Of a stretch of 43,842 bases of DNA, positions 7,788-15,507 are shown piece after piece (position 1 is the first letter of the stretch; every line of letters begins with the position of its first letter). The stretch is from Streptomyces sp. AC550_RSS872. Lineage in GTDB: Bacteria; Actinomycetota; Actinomycetes; Streptomycetales; Streptomycetaceae. The notes under the pieces are model-generated. The model did no database searches. It worked only from the letters and a program-made list of their open reading frames with translations, and was not told where the DNA came from. The DNA lies in assembly GCF_019049285.1 (NCBI RefSeq), contig NZ_JAGMUL010000149.1, positions 1-43,842 on the forward strand, written 5' to 3'. Made by a program: the position numbers and the translations under genes.

Positions 7788-8021
7788 TCACACGCCGTCG
7801 GGGCCGCTCCCCCGGCCGCAGCTGAACCTCCGGGCGAGGTCGCGGTGGTGTTGCGCGACCTGCCTCGCCCGGGCCCCGGTGATGACGGCGCCCGGCATGC
7901 CGCCCAGCCGTTCGATCTCCCCGGCAAGGCGGAGGTGCTCCGCGCGGGCGTGCTCACGGCAGGCCAGGCAGGTGACACTCCCGGGCCGCGAGGAGGCCAG
8001 CGTGCGGAACCCGTAGCCCAC
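7788..8021 (-). CDS. small Cys/His-containing protein upstream of ctaD
   Basis: A predicted 77-aa protein I do not recognise. It contains VTCLACREHARAEHLRLAGEI, a CxxC followed by two His that could bind a metal, then a helical RLGGMPGAVITGARARQVAQHH stretch and a basic RRFSCGRG end. Its TGA overlaps the upstream alternative GTG of ctaD at 7791 as GTGA, arguing that it is a real gene in an operon with the oxidase. The start is uncertain: GTG 8021 is used here, and GTG 8051 is possible; neither has a clear ribosome site. A role in oxidase assembly or redox sensing is only a guess from position. Confidence 0.45.
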   Translation of the reverse strand: MGYGFRTLASSRPGSVTCLACREHARAEHLRLAGEIERLGGMPGAVITGARARQVAQHHRDLARRFSCGRGSGPDGV

Positions 8022-8146
8022 AGCCGGTGGCGGCCGTCTCCGGCAGATCACCGACCAGCCCGAAGGTACCGGCGTACGGGGTGCGCGGCTCGTCGGCGGT
8101 CAGTACGGTGCTGTTCTGGTGTTCGAGTTCGGCTGTGGGAGGCCGC

Positions 8147-8950
8147 ATGGCCGGCGACAAGGCGGAGAAGCTGCCGCGCAAGACGTATGAGAAGGAACTG
8201 CTGCGCCTACAGACGGAGTTGGCGAAACTTCAGGAGTGGGTGCGGACGGAGGGCGCCCGGCTGGTCGTGATCTTCGAAGGGCGGGACGCGGCGGGCAAGG
8301 GCGGCACCATCAAACGGGTCACCGAACATCTCAACCCGCGGATCGCACGGATCACGGCGTTGCCGACGCCGACCGAACGTGAGCGCACCCAGTGGTACTT
8401 CCAGCGGTACATCCAGCATCTGCCCGCCGCCGGGGAGATCGTGCTGTTCGACCGCAGCTGGTACAACCGGGCCGGTGTCGAGCACGTCATGGGCTTCTGC
8501 ACGCAGGAGGAGTACCAGCGCTTCCTGCGTCAGTGCCCGCTCTTCGAGCGGATGCTGGTGGAGGACGGGATCCTGCTGCGCAAGTACTGGTTCTCGGTGA
8601 GCGACGAGGAGCAGCAGGACCGGTTCCGGCGCCGTCTGGAGGACCCCCTGCGCCGCTGGAAGCTCTCCCCCATGGACCTGGAGTCGATCACCCGCTGGGA
8701 GGTGTACTCCCGGGCCAAGGACGAGATGATGGTCCACACCGACATCGCCGAGGCGCCCTGGTACGTCGTCGAGAGCGACGACAAGCGCCGGGCGCGGGTG
8801 AACATGATCGCCCATCTGCTGGACTCGGTGCCGTACCAGGACGTCCTCCCGCCCGTGCTGGACCTGCCCGAACGGCCGGAGTCGACGGGCTATCAGCGAC
8901 CGCCGCGCGACCTTCAGAACTACGTCCCGGACCACGCGGCGAACCTCTGA
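8147..8950 (+). CDS. ppk2: polyphosphate kinase 2
   Basis: A 267-aa single-domain PPK2 that transfers phosphate between polyphosphate and nucleoside diphosphates, usually making GTP or ATP from polyphosphate. The P-loop is FEGRDAAGKGGTIKR (about 44-58). The second motif, VLFDRSWYNRAGVEHVMGF, and the lid region with RKYWFSVSDEEQ, DPLRRWKLSPMD and WEVYSRAKDEM complete the family pattern. The C-terminal PPRDLQNYVPD is also typical. The ATG at 8147 follows GGGAGG by four bases; upstream in-frame codons are not family-like. It is divergent from the oxidase genes and convergent with the stress protein, placing it in an energy/stress neighbourhood. Confidence 0.93.
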   Translation: MAGDKAEKLPRKTYEKELLRLQTELAKLQEWVRTEGARLVVIFEGRDAAGKGGTIKRVTEHLNPRIARITALPTPTERERTQWYFQRYIQHLPAAGEIVLFDRSWYNRAGVEHVMGFCTQEEYQRFLRQCPLFERMLVEDGILLRKYWFSVSDEEQQDRFRRRLEDPLRRWKLSPMDLESITRWEVYSRAKDEMMVHTDIAEAPWYVVESDDKRRARVNMIAHLLDSVPYQDVLPPVLDLPERPESTGYQRPPRDLQNYVPDHAANL

Positions 8951-8977
8951 GCCGGACCCGCCTCCCGCTCGGCCCGT

Positions 8978-9859
8978 TCACTCCTGCCCGGACCGCACGA
9001 CGGCGACCGGGCAGTACGCGTGGTGGAGCAGGGCCTGGCTGACCGAGCCCAGCAGCATCCCGGCGAATCCGCCTCGCCCGCGCGCCCCGACCACGACCAG
9101 TGCGGCGCCGGCGCTGGCCTCGATCAGGGTGTGCCGGACCCTGCCACGCACCAGCCTGCGGTCCACGGCGACGTCGGGATACCGTTCGCGCAGCCCGCCC
9201 AGCGCCTCGGCGAGCACGCGTTCCTCCTCGTGGTGCAGCCGCTCCTCGTCGTACGTCACGAAGGGCGGGTCGGCCGGGCTGTCGTAGGCGCGCTCGGTCC
9301 GGGTGCTCCAGGCGTGCAGCGCCACCAGGTCCGTGCCGTGCAGGGAGGCCCGGGAGAAGGCGAACTCGACGGCTCCGCGGGCCGCGGGTGAGCCGTCGAC
9401 GGCCAGGAGGACGGGCCCGGCCGGGTTCGGCCGGCCTCGCACCACCAACACCGGGCAGGCGGCATGCGCGGCCAGATGACCCGCGGTGGAGCCGAGCAGC
9501 AGGGCACCGAACCGGCTCAGGCCGCGGCTGCCGACCACGACCAGACTCGCCGTGCGCGACTCGATCTCCAGTACCGTCACCGGTTCGCCGACGACGATCT
9601 CGCGCATGACGTCGATGCCCGGCGCAGTCTCGTGGGCGCGCCGCTCGGCCTTGGCGAGCGTGCCGTCGATCAGCTCGCGCACCCCGGCACCGCTCGGCTC
9701 CCACGGCCGGCCACCGGGCGGAATGTGTGCGGCCGGCCACCCGAAGGCATGCACCAGCCGCAGCCCCACCCCGTGCAGCCCGGCCTCACGCGCCGCGACC
9801 TGCACAGCCTCCAGACTCGACGCCGAACCGTCCACCCCGACGACTATCGGGCCATTCAT
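8978..9859 (-). CDS. universal stress protein with two Usp domains
   Basis: A 293-aa cytoplasmic protein with two tandem UspA folds. Each has the start strand (PIVVGVDGSASS; PVLLAVDGSPAA) and the ATP-binding loop GxxG-9x-G(S/T): VVVGSRGLSRFGALLLGST at about 115-133 and VVVGARGRGGFAGMLLGSV at about 258-276. Tandem Usp proteins of this kind are common in actinobacteria and are often induced by low oxygen or stationary phase. The ATG at 9859 has AAGGGGAG four bases upstream. Only 27 nt separate its stop from that of ppk2. The upstream region carries a 32-bp tandem repeat. Confidence 0.92.
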   Translation of the reverse strand: MNGPIVVGVDGSASSLEAVQVAAREAGLHGVGLRLVHAFGWPAAHIPPGGRPWEPSGAGVRELIDGTLAKAERRAHETAPGIDVMREIVVGEPVTVLEIESRTASLVVVGSRGLSRFGALLLGSTAGHLAAHAACPVLVVRGRPNPAGPVLLAVDGSPAARGAVEFAFSRASLHGTDLVALHAWSTRTERAYDSPADPPFVTYDEERLHHEEERVLAEALGGLRERYPDVAVDRRLVRGRVRHTLIEASAGAALVVVGARGRGGFAGMLLGSVSQALLHHAYCPVAVVRSGQE

Positions 9860-9870
9860 CACACTCCCCT

Positions 9871-9999
9871 TTCCCGGCGGCGCCCACGAACGCCGTGCCA
9901 CCTTCCGGGCGGACCCGCAGAGGCCACCCAGCCCATCCCGGACGGACCCACGGATGCCACCCGCCCCTTCCCGGGCGCGTCCACGAGCGGCGGCCGAAG
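9871..9999. repeat. four imperfect 32-bp tandem repeats upstream of the universal stress gene
   Basis: Units begin at about 9871, 9903, 9935 and 9968 (periods 32, 32, 33). Each starts TTCC(C)GG, continues with a CGGACCCACG-like core and ends in GCCACC plus C-rich filler. The central units are most alike. The array fills most of the space between the start of the universal stress gene and the end of the GH65 gene, so it lies in the stress gene's leader or promoter. The remaining intergenic bases to 10115 hold nothing recognised. Confidence 0.6.
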
Positions 10000-10115
10000 G
10001 CCCGTGCGCTCGCGTGCCGGGGCCGCCTGGCTCTCCACGACGGCCCCTGGCCGGCCGGCGGCCGTTGCACCTTCCAGCCTCGCCCCGCCGACGGCATTCC
10101 GCACCGGCCCGGCCG

Positions 10116-12512
10116 TCAGTCGTGGAGGACCAGACGGCCTGTCTGGCCCGGTTCCAGCGACAGACCGCGGCCAGGGAGGCGTACGTCGATGGGGGAGGCG
10201 TCGGAGGACGGGACCTCGATCTCCAGCAGGCCGCGTTCCAGGCGCAGCCGTACGCCCCAGTGGCCCTGGTAGCGCAGGGGGAAGCCGTAGGAGGACAGCT
10301 CGGGCAGGGGCACAGGGTCCAGCCACAGGGCGCCGCCCCGGGTCTCCAGGCCGGTCAGGCCGCGCTGGACGAGGTCGAGAGTGCCGGCCATGGCGCCCAG
10401 GTGGATGCCTTCGCCGGTGGTGCCGCCCTGTACGTCGGCGATGTCGCCCTGGAGGGCCTCCTGGCAGAACTTCCACGCCTCGCTGCGTCGGCACCGGGCC
10501 AGCACCCAGCCGTGGACCAGGCCGCTGAGGGTGGACCCGTGACTGGTGCGGTGCATGTAGTACTCGACGGTGCGCCGCCAGGTGTCCTCGTCCAGCCGCA
10601 CCCCCAACCGGTGGAACAGGCCCCCCAGTTCGGCCGGGGCGAAGAGGTAGCCGAGCATCAGGACGTCGGCCTGCTTGGACGCCTTGTAGCGGTTGACGGT
10701 GTCGCCCTCCGCCTCCAGGATCCGGTCCAGCCGCCGGATGTCGCCGTACCGGCCGCGGTAGCCGTTCCAGTCGAGCTCGGCGAGGTCGCCGTAGCCCGCG
10801 AACTGGCTGATGACGTCGTCGTGGAAGGGGACGTGGAGCGTGCGCGACACGTCCTCCCACAGTTCGAGCTCGCCCCCGTCGAGGCCGGTGCGCTCGGCGA
10901 GTTCGCGGCGGCGGGGCTCGGGCAGGGTGTCGAGCAGTTCCAGGGCGCGGGCGAGCACCCAGGCCGCGGTGACGTTGGTGTACGCGTTGTCGTCCAGCCC
11001 GGGCGCCGCCGCGTCCGGGTACGCCTCGTGGTACTCGTCCGGCCCCACCACGCCCTTGATGCGATACCGGCCCAGGCTTCCGTCGTGGACGGCCTTGTCG
11101 GCCCAGAAGCGGGCGATCTGCAACAACATCTCGGCGCCCTTGGTGTGCAGGAACTCCATGTCGCCGCTCGCCTCGCAGTACTGCCACACGTTGTACGCGA
11201 TCGCCGAGCCGACGTGGTGCTGGAGCCGGGAGTGGTCGGGCAGCCAGCGCCCCGAGCGCGGGTTCAGATGGAGCTGTTGGGTCTCCTCGCGTCCGTCGCT
11301 GCCGCTCTGCCAGGGGTACATCGCGCCCCGGCGGCCCGCCGCCCGGGCCGAGGTGCAGGCCTGTTCGAGGCGTCGGTGGCGGTGGCGGAGCAGGGCTCGG
11401 GAGACCTCCGGGAAGTGCAGGTTGATGAACGGCAGGACGAACAGCTCGTCCCAGAAGACATGGCCGCGGTAGGCCTCGCCGTGCAGACCCCGGGCCGGTA
11501 CGCCGACGTCCAGGTCTGCGGTGTGCGGGGAGAGGGTCTGCAAGACGTGGAAGAGGTGCAGCCGCAGGATGCGGCCCGACTCGCCGGGCACCTCGAGTGC
11601 GGCGCGTCGCCAGAGCTGGTCCCATGCCGTGAGATGCGACGCGACCAGCGCGTCGAAGCCGGGGGCCCGGCCCACCCGGTCGACGGCGGCGTGCAGCGGG
11701 TCGCTGATGGCCGGGTCGCGGGAGGTGTGCAGGGCCACGGTCTTGTCGACGGTGACGGTCCGGCCGGGGGCCAGGTCGACCGTCAACTTCTGGACGGCGT
11801 ACGGCCGTTCATGACGCACCACGACGGGCACGTCGGCTGTCAGCCGGGAGGCGATGCCGATCCGGATGTCGGAGGTACGGGTGCGGCAGCGCAGCCAGAC
11901 GGTGTCCGGGGCGGCGGTGCCGGTGTGGACGTGGGTCAGATGGCGGCCGTCGAGGTCCCGGTAGCGCGCCACGCCGGAGTTGGTGACACCACCGTCCAGG
12001 GCCGCCTCCACCTCGAGCGGGCCGGAGAGTCCCTCGGTGGTGAACTCGGTGCGCAGGGCCGCGAGATGGGGATCGGCCATGTGCACCATCCGATGCTGAC
12101 GCACGGTCAGTACGCGGTCCCCGCCCAGGTCGTACCGCGACCGGCGCTCCAGCAGACCTGCGGCCAGATGCAGCATCTGCCGGTGATCGAGGACGTGCGC
12201 GGTGTCGGGCGTGATCCAGTCCCCGTCGGGGAGGCGGAACCGTAGGGGCAGCCAGTTCGGGACATTGACCATGTCCTCGTTCTCCACACGGCGGCCGGCC
12301 ACCTGGGAAGTGAGCCGGTTGTAGATGCCGGCCACATACGTCCCCGGGTAGTGGATGTCGTCGGCGGCGCACTCGGGCAGCGCACCCCGGGTGGCGAAGT
12401 AGCCGTTGCCGAGCGTGCACAGCGACTCCCGGAGGCGTTCGTCGGCGGGCTTGTAGCCCTCGTACTCCCAGCTCCAGCCCGTATCTTCGGCCGCCAGGCT
12501 CCGGTCCGTCAC
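10116..12512 (-). CDS. glycoside hydrolase family 65 disaccharide phosphorylase
   Basis: A 798-aa GH65 enzyme, the usual length, that would phosphorolyse an alpha-linked glucose disaccharide (maltose, trehalose, kojibiose or nigerose) to beta-glucose-1-phosphate plus sugar. After an N-terminal beta-sandwich domain with YEGYKPADERLRESL and TLGNGYFATRG, the (alpha/alpha)6 barrel carries HVFWDELFVLPF and KGVVGPDEYHE, placing the general acid near Glu493. Phosphate-binding loops read HRTSHGSTLS and GGTTGEGIHLGAMAGT. Phosphorolysis rather than hydrolysis is inferred from these loops and from the partner gene. The GTG start at 12512 overlaps the upstream HAD gene as GTGA, with GGGAGGAG seven bases before it. 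The exact disaccharide cannot be read from sequence. Confidence 0.9.
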   Translation of the reverse strand: MTDRSLAAEDTGWSWEYEGYKPADERLRESLCTLGNGYFATRGALPECAADDIHYPGTYVAGIYNRLTSQVAGRRVENEDMVNVPNWLPLRFRLPDGDWITPDTAHVLDHRQMLHLAAGLLERRSRYDLGGDRVLTVRQHRMVHMADPHLAALRTEFTTEGLSGPLEVEAALDGGVTNSGVARYRDLDGRHLTHVHTGTAAPDTVWLRCRTRTSDIRIGIASRLTADVPVVVRHERPYAVQKLTVDLAPGRTVTVDKTVALHTSRDPAISDPLHAAVDRVGRAPGFDALVASHLTAWDQLWRRAALEVPGESGRILRLHLFHVLQTLSPHTADLDVGVPARGLHGEAYRGHVFWDELFVLPFINLHFPEVSRALLRHRHRRLEQACTSARAAGRRGAMYPWQSGSDGREETQQLHLNPRSGRWLPDHSRLQHHVGSAIAYNVWQYCEASGDMEFLHTKGAEMLLQIARFWADKAVHDGSLGRYRIKGVVGPDEYHEAYPDAAAPGLDDNAYTNVTAAWVLARALELLDTLPEPRRRELAERTGLDGGELELWEDVSRTLHVPFHDDVISQFAGYGDLAELDWNGYRGRYGDIRRLDRILEAEGDTVNRYKASKQADVLMLGYLFAPAELGGLFHRLGVRLDEDTWRRTVEYYMHRTSHGSTLSGLVHGWVLARCRRSEAWKFCQEALQGDIADVQGGTTGEGIHLGAMAGTLDLVQRGLTGLETRGGALWLDPVPLPELSSYGFPLRYQGHWGVRLRLERGLLEIEVPSSDASPIDVRLPGRGLSLEPGQTGRLVLHD

Positions 12513-13291
12513 GTCGGCGCTCCTCCCACGCAGAGTTCTCCGAGGTCGTGTACGACGATGTCGGCGCCGTGCCGCAGCAGCCGCGCCCCGGTGTCCGCGC
12601 CGGCGGCCCGGTCCACGCCGACCACCAGGGCGAACCCGCCGCGCCGCCCCGCCTCCACCCCTGCCAGGGCGTCCTCGACCACGGCGGCCCGGTCGGCGGG
12701 GACACCGAGCCGGCGGGTCGCCTCCAGGAAGAGGTCGGGCTCGGGCTTGCCCGCGAGGCCCAGCCGGGCCGACTCGACGCCGTCCACGAGGGCGTCGAAC
12801 AGGTCGAGCACCCCGGCCCGGCTCAGCAGCTCACCGGCGTGCCGGGACGCGGACGCCGCCGCACGGGGCACTCCCGCCGCGCGCAGGGCCTTCACCAGCC
12901 GTACGGTCCCCGGGTAGGCGTCGACGCCGTGCTCGCGCAGCCGCTGCGTGAAGAGGCGCTCCTTGACCTCGGCGACGGACCGCACCGTCTCGGCCGACGC
13001 CTCGATGCCTCGGGCAGCGAGGAAGGCCGCAGCTCCGTCGAGGCGGGACTTGCCGTCCACGTGGCGCAGATAGTCGTCCCGCACGTCGAAGGGGCGGCGC
13101 CGGTCGGGGTCCTCGGGCGGGTGGGCGCGCAGGAAGCCGTCGAAGGCCACCTTCCAGGCGGCGGCGTGCACCTTGGCCGAGTCGGTGATCACTCCGTCGG
13201 TGTCGAAGACGACGGCACGCACATCACGCAGGACGGGGGCGAGTACGCCCTCGGACCGGTCGGGCGTCCCGGGCGTGCCGGGCGGACGCAT
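12509..13291 (-). CDS. HAD-family beta-phosphoglucomutase-like enzyme
   Basis: A 260-aa HAD subfamily IA protein that would convert beta-glucose-1-phosphate, the product of the coupled GH65 enzyme, to glucose-6-phosphate. Motif I is FDTDGVITDS (nucleophile Asp and acid/base Asp), motif II ASASRHAGELL, motif III GKPEPDLFLEA and motif IV VVEDALAGVEAGRRGG. The cap region includes YLRHVDGKSRLDG, as in beta-phosphoglucomutases. The ATG at 13291 is the likeliest start, with only a weak GGCGAG upstream; longer in-frame extensions are low-complexity. The four-base overlap with the phosphorylase gene supports a two-gene operon for cytosolic disaccharide breakdown. Confidence 0.85.
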   Translation of the reverse strand: MRPPGTPGTPDRSEGVLAPVLRDVRAVVFDTDGVITDSAKVHAAAWKVAFDGFLRAHPPEDPDRRRPFDVRDDYLRHVDGKSRLDGAAAFLAARGIEASAETVRSVAEVKERLFTQRLREHGVDAYPGTVRLVKALRAAGVPRAAASASRHAGELLSRAGVLDLFDALVDGVESARLGLAGKPEPDLFLEATRRLGVPADRAAVVEDALAGVEAGRRGGFALVVGVDRAAGADTGARLLRHGADIVVHDLGELCVGGAPT

Positions 13292-13749
13292 GGTCACGCT
13301 CGCCGCGGCGGGACGGCACTGGGCCAGTACGCGCGGCAGTGCCCCGCGGGTACGGCATCCAGGGGATGTCGGTGCAGGTCGGCAGCAGGGAACGCGCACC
13401 GCACGGCCCTCTCACCTCCGCTCGACGGCTCGCCCGCGTCCGGCGGGATCCGCTCATGGGTACCCGCCAGGCCCGCCTTGTCACCTCCGGCTCCGCTCCG
13501 GAAGCCGTCGGCGGTCCGCCGTCCGTGCCCGGCGAGGGCCGGGTGGCCCTGGCGCATCAGCCGTCCGCATGGTGTGCTGGAGGTGACGGGAAGGACCCGG
13601 AACGGCGCGGGGAAGCGGATGACGGCCGCGCACCGCGCAATCAGGATCCGCGAGAAGTGGATAGGGCCCTTCCCGCCCTCTCCTTCTACGGTGCCCCGCC
13701 CGCGCCGGACCCTCCGGCGACGCAGCGCGCTGTGCGCCGCCCGCGCCGC
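13292..13749. other. 458-nt intergenic region, no gene recognised
   Basis: No convincing coding frame was found. A GC hairpin, CCCGGC-GAGG-GCCGGG at 13528-13543, may terminate the TPR gene transcribed from the right. The left part should contain the promoter of the beta-phosphoglucomutase/GH65 pair, but no clear -35/-10 pair stands out. Confidence 0.4.
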
Positions 13750-14181
13750 TCACGCGTCCTCCGGGAACTCACCCGCGAACGCGCCGGCCATGCGCAGCCA
13801 GGGCTCCGCCTCGGCCTGGCGCCCCTGGCGTTGCAGGGTGCGACCCAGCAACAGGTGGGCGTAGTGCTCCACCGGATCGCGCTCGACGATCTCGCGCAGC
13901 TGTTCCTCCGCGCGCCCCAGTTGCGCGGAGTGGTAGTAGGCACGGGCCAGCAGCAGCCGGGGTCCCGTCAGCTCCGGCGCCTCCTCGACCACGACCGCGA
14001 GCAGCTTCGCCGCACCGATGTAGTCCCGCGCCTCGAACAGCAGCAGGGCCCGCTCCCAGCGCTCGATGGTGCTCTCCTCGTGCGGCACCCCGGCCCCGTC
14101 GTCGAACAGGTGCAGCGCACTGGCCCAGCGGTCGGGCGCCACCCCGCCGGTCGCCGCGTACGCGTTGAAGTTGTCGGTCAT
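13750..14181 (-). CDS. small tetratricopeptide-repeat protein
   Basis: A 143-aa soluble protein with about three TPR-like helical hairpins between residues 35 and 135: ERWERALLLFEARDYIGAAKLL, PRLLLARAYYHSAQLGRAEEQL and AHLLLGRTLQRQGRQAEAEPWL (each broken by the usual turn). Such proteins mediate protein contacts; no partner is evident. The ATG at 14181 (MTDNFNAYAAT) has GAGAGGAA upstream, and the longer in-frame extension is not protein-like. It is 25 nt downstream of the damaged LLM monooxygenase and may be on the same transcript. Confidence 0.8.
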   Translation of the reverse strand: MTDNFNAYAATGGVAPDRWASALHLFDDGAGVPHEESTIERWERALLLFEARDYIGAAKLLAVVVEEAPELTGPRLLLARAYYHSAQLGRAEEQLREIVERDPVEHYAHLLLGRTLQRQGRQAEAEPWLRMAGAFAGEFPEDA

Positions 14182-14206
14182 CGTCTTTCGGTTCCTCTCG
14201 TGGGTG

Positions 14207-14813
14207 TCACGCCACCGGTCCGGTCGTCCGTGCGCGCTGCGCGTCACGGGCGGCGAGCAGGGAGGTGTGGGTGGGTGCGTCCGGGGCGTCGGCCGGCCGG
14301 TTCCTCGCGAACTCCTCGCGCAGCACGGGTACGACCTCCTGGCCGAGCATCTCGAGCTGCTCCAGCGCGGTCCTCGGCGGGATCCCGCCGCCGTCCACCG
14401 TGAACAGCTGGCGCTGGTAGTCGCCGAAGTGCTCGCGGAAGGTGAGCGTCTTCTCGATGACCTGCTCGGGCCTGCCGACGGTCAGCGGGGTCTGCTCCAT
14501 GTACTCCTCCAGGGACATCCCGCCGCCCATCACCGGCGAGTGGTCGAAGACCGGGCGGAACTCCCGGATGGCGTCCTGGGAGTTGCGGCGCATGTATACA
14601 TGGCCACCGAGTCCCACGATGGCCTGCTCGGGCGTGCCGTGTCCGTAGTGCGCGTACCGCTGCCGGTACAGGTCGATCAGCGATTTCGTGTGTTCCTTCG
14701 GCCAGGGGATTGCCGGATGTCGGGGTGGACGGGGCCGGTGTTGCCGCGTCCCGTCATCAGGTCGACCCGGCCGTCGGCCAGGTGCTGGAGCTGGTGAAGA
14801 TGCCGAACTGCAT
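14207..14813 (-). pseudogene. LLM-class flavin monooxygenase, internally deleted
   Basis: Pieces of one luciferase-like monooxygenase survive in order but out of frame. MQFGIFTSS, the family N-terminus, begins at the ATG at 14813 behind GGGAGG. It jumps into QHLADGRVDLMTGRGNTGPV, then into HPDIRQ, then into PWPKEHTKSLIDLYRQRY, which stays open to the normal end (DYRQRY..., REHFGDYQRQL, LEQLEMLGQEVVPVL). At least two internal deletions removed most of the first half, including parts of the flavin-binding barrel. The retained C-terminal frame of about 160 aa is intact, so the loss may be recent. An operator-like palindrome lies 20 nt upstream of the start. Confidence 0.7.
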
Positions 14814-14832
14814 CGCCTCCACTTCCTCCCGT

Positions 14833-14846
14833 GTTGATACATCAAC
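14833..14846 (-). promoter_or_regulatory. operator-like palindrome upstream of LLM pseudogene
   Basis: GTTGATACATCAAC is a 6-2-6 inverted repeat placed 20 nt before the ATG of the damaged monooxygenase. It differs by one base from the palindrome at 16497-16510 upstream of the NmrA gene and resembles the one before the marR gene. It is a candidate site for the neighbouring MarR protein. Confidence 0.55.
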
Positions 14847-14978
14847 TATGCCGCTGCAACGCGCCCCCGCACCCCGCTATTCCACGCGGCGCGGGAGTCA
14901 CCGGCGCGGTGATCAACTGCCATGCCAGAGATCAGGCCGGCCACAGCACGCACCGAGGTGAGCCGCTCGACCGCCCAC

Positions 14979-15452
14979 TCAGGACTGTGCCTCGTCCAGC
15001 TTGCCGATGACGCGTTCGGAGACCTCGGCCAGGACTCGCAGCTCGGCCGGCGTGACATGATCGATGAAGAGTTCACGCACCGCCTCGACATGACGCGGGG
15101 CGGCTGCCTCGATGGCGGCCCGCCCGGCATCCGTGATCACCACGAACGCACCCCGCCCGTCCTCAGGGCACTCCTCCCGCACCACCATGCCCCGCCCGGC
15201 CATCCGGGCGATGTGGTGGGACATCCGGCTCTTCTCCCACTCCAGCGCCCGTGCCAGATCCTGGTACCGCTGCCGCCCGTCCGAGGCGTCCGTCAGATGG
15301 ACCAGCACCGCGAAGTCCGCAGCGGACAGGTTGGAGTCCGACTGGAGCATGCGCCCCAGGCGCCCACCGAGCCGCTCATGCAACCGGACGAAGCCTCGCC
15401 ACGCGCGCTGCTCGTCCGCCGTCAGCCACCGCACGCCCTCTCGCTCTCCCAT
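14979..15452 (-). CDS. MarR-family transcriptional regulator
   Basis: A 157-aa winged-helix repressor-type protein. Dimer helices flank a core that reads NLSAADFAVLVHL, then the recognition region YQDLARALEWEKSRMSHHIARM and the wing RGMVVREECPEDGRGAFVVITDAG. This is close to the MarR subset with WEKSRMSHH, seen next to NmrA-like and oxidoreductase genes. The ATG at 15452 has no ribosome site and lies just downstream of a putative -10, so a near-leaderless message is possible; a GTG at 15434 behind GGAGAG is the alternative. Operator-like palindromes before this gene, the LLM gene and the NmrA gene suggest it controls all three. Confidence 0.85.
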   Translation of the reverse strand: MGEREGVRWLTADEQRAWRGFVRLHERLGGRLGRMLQSDSNLSAADFAVLVHLTDASDGRQRYQDLARALEWEKSRMSHHIARMAGRGMVVREECPEDGRGAFVVITDAGRAAIEAAAPRHVEAVRELFIDHVTPAELRVLAEVSERVIGKLDEAQS

Positions 15453-15461
15453 GGAGGCAGT

Positions 15462-15476
15462 GTAAACATAGTTGAC
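15462..15476 (-). promoter_or_regulatory. operator-like palindrome upstream of marR
   Basis: GTAAACATAGTTGAC is an imperfect dyad of form GTnAACnnnGTTnAC, ten bases from the MarR ATG. It shares GTTGAC with the sites near 14833 and 16497. Position over the likely promoter suggests autorepression. Confidence 0.45.
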
Positions 15477-15507
15477 AGTTCACCAATTGCCCGTCGCCGG
15501 TATCACG

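Noticed and set aside
6061..8016. 651-codon plus-strand frame opposite ctaD/ctaF
   Set aside because: Composition dominated by Glu/Gly/His/Gln repeats typical of antisense frames; ctaD motifs on the minus strand are decisive.
9871..9999. 32-bp repeat considered as a CRISPR array
   Set aside because: Units are contiguous with no unique spacers and are imperfect; no cas genes nearby.
13650..13680. Possible DosR/OsdR-type box (GGGCCC-rich) in the stress/energy block
   Set aside because: The match to the expected two-half-site spacing is poor and not repeated before ppk2, ctaD or the Usp gene.
13292..13749. Several short frames in the gap between the TPR and beta-phosphoglucomutase genes
   Set aside because: All lack start signals and family-like content; treated as intergenic.
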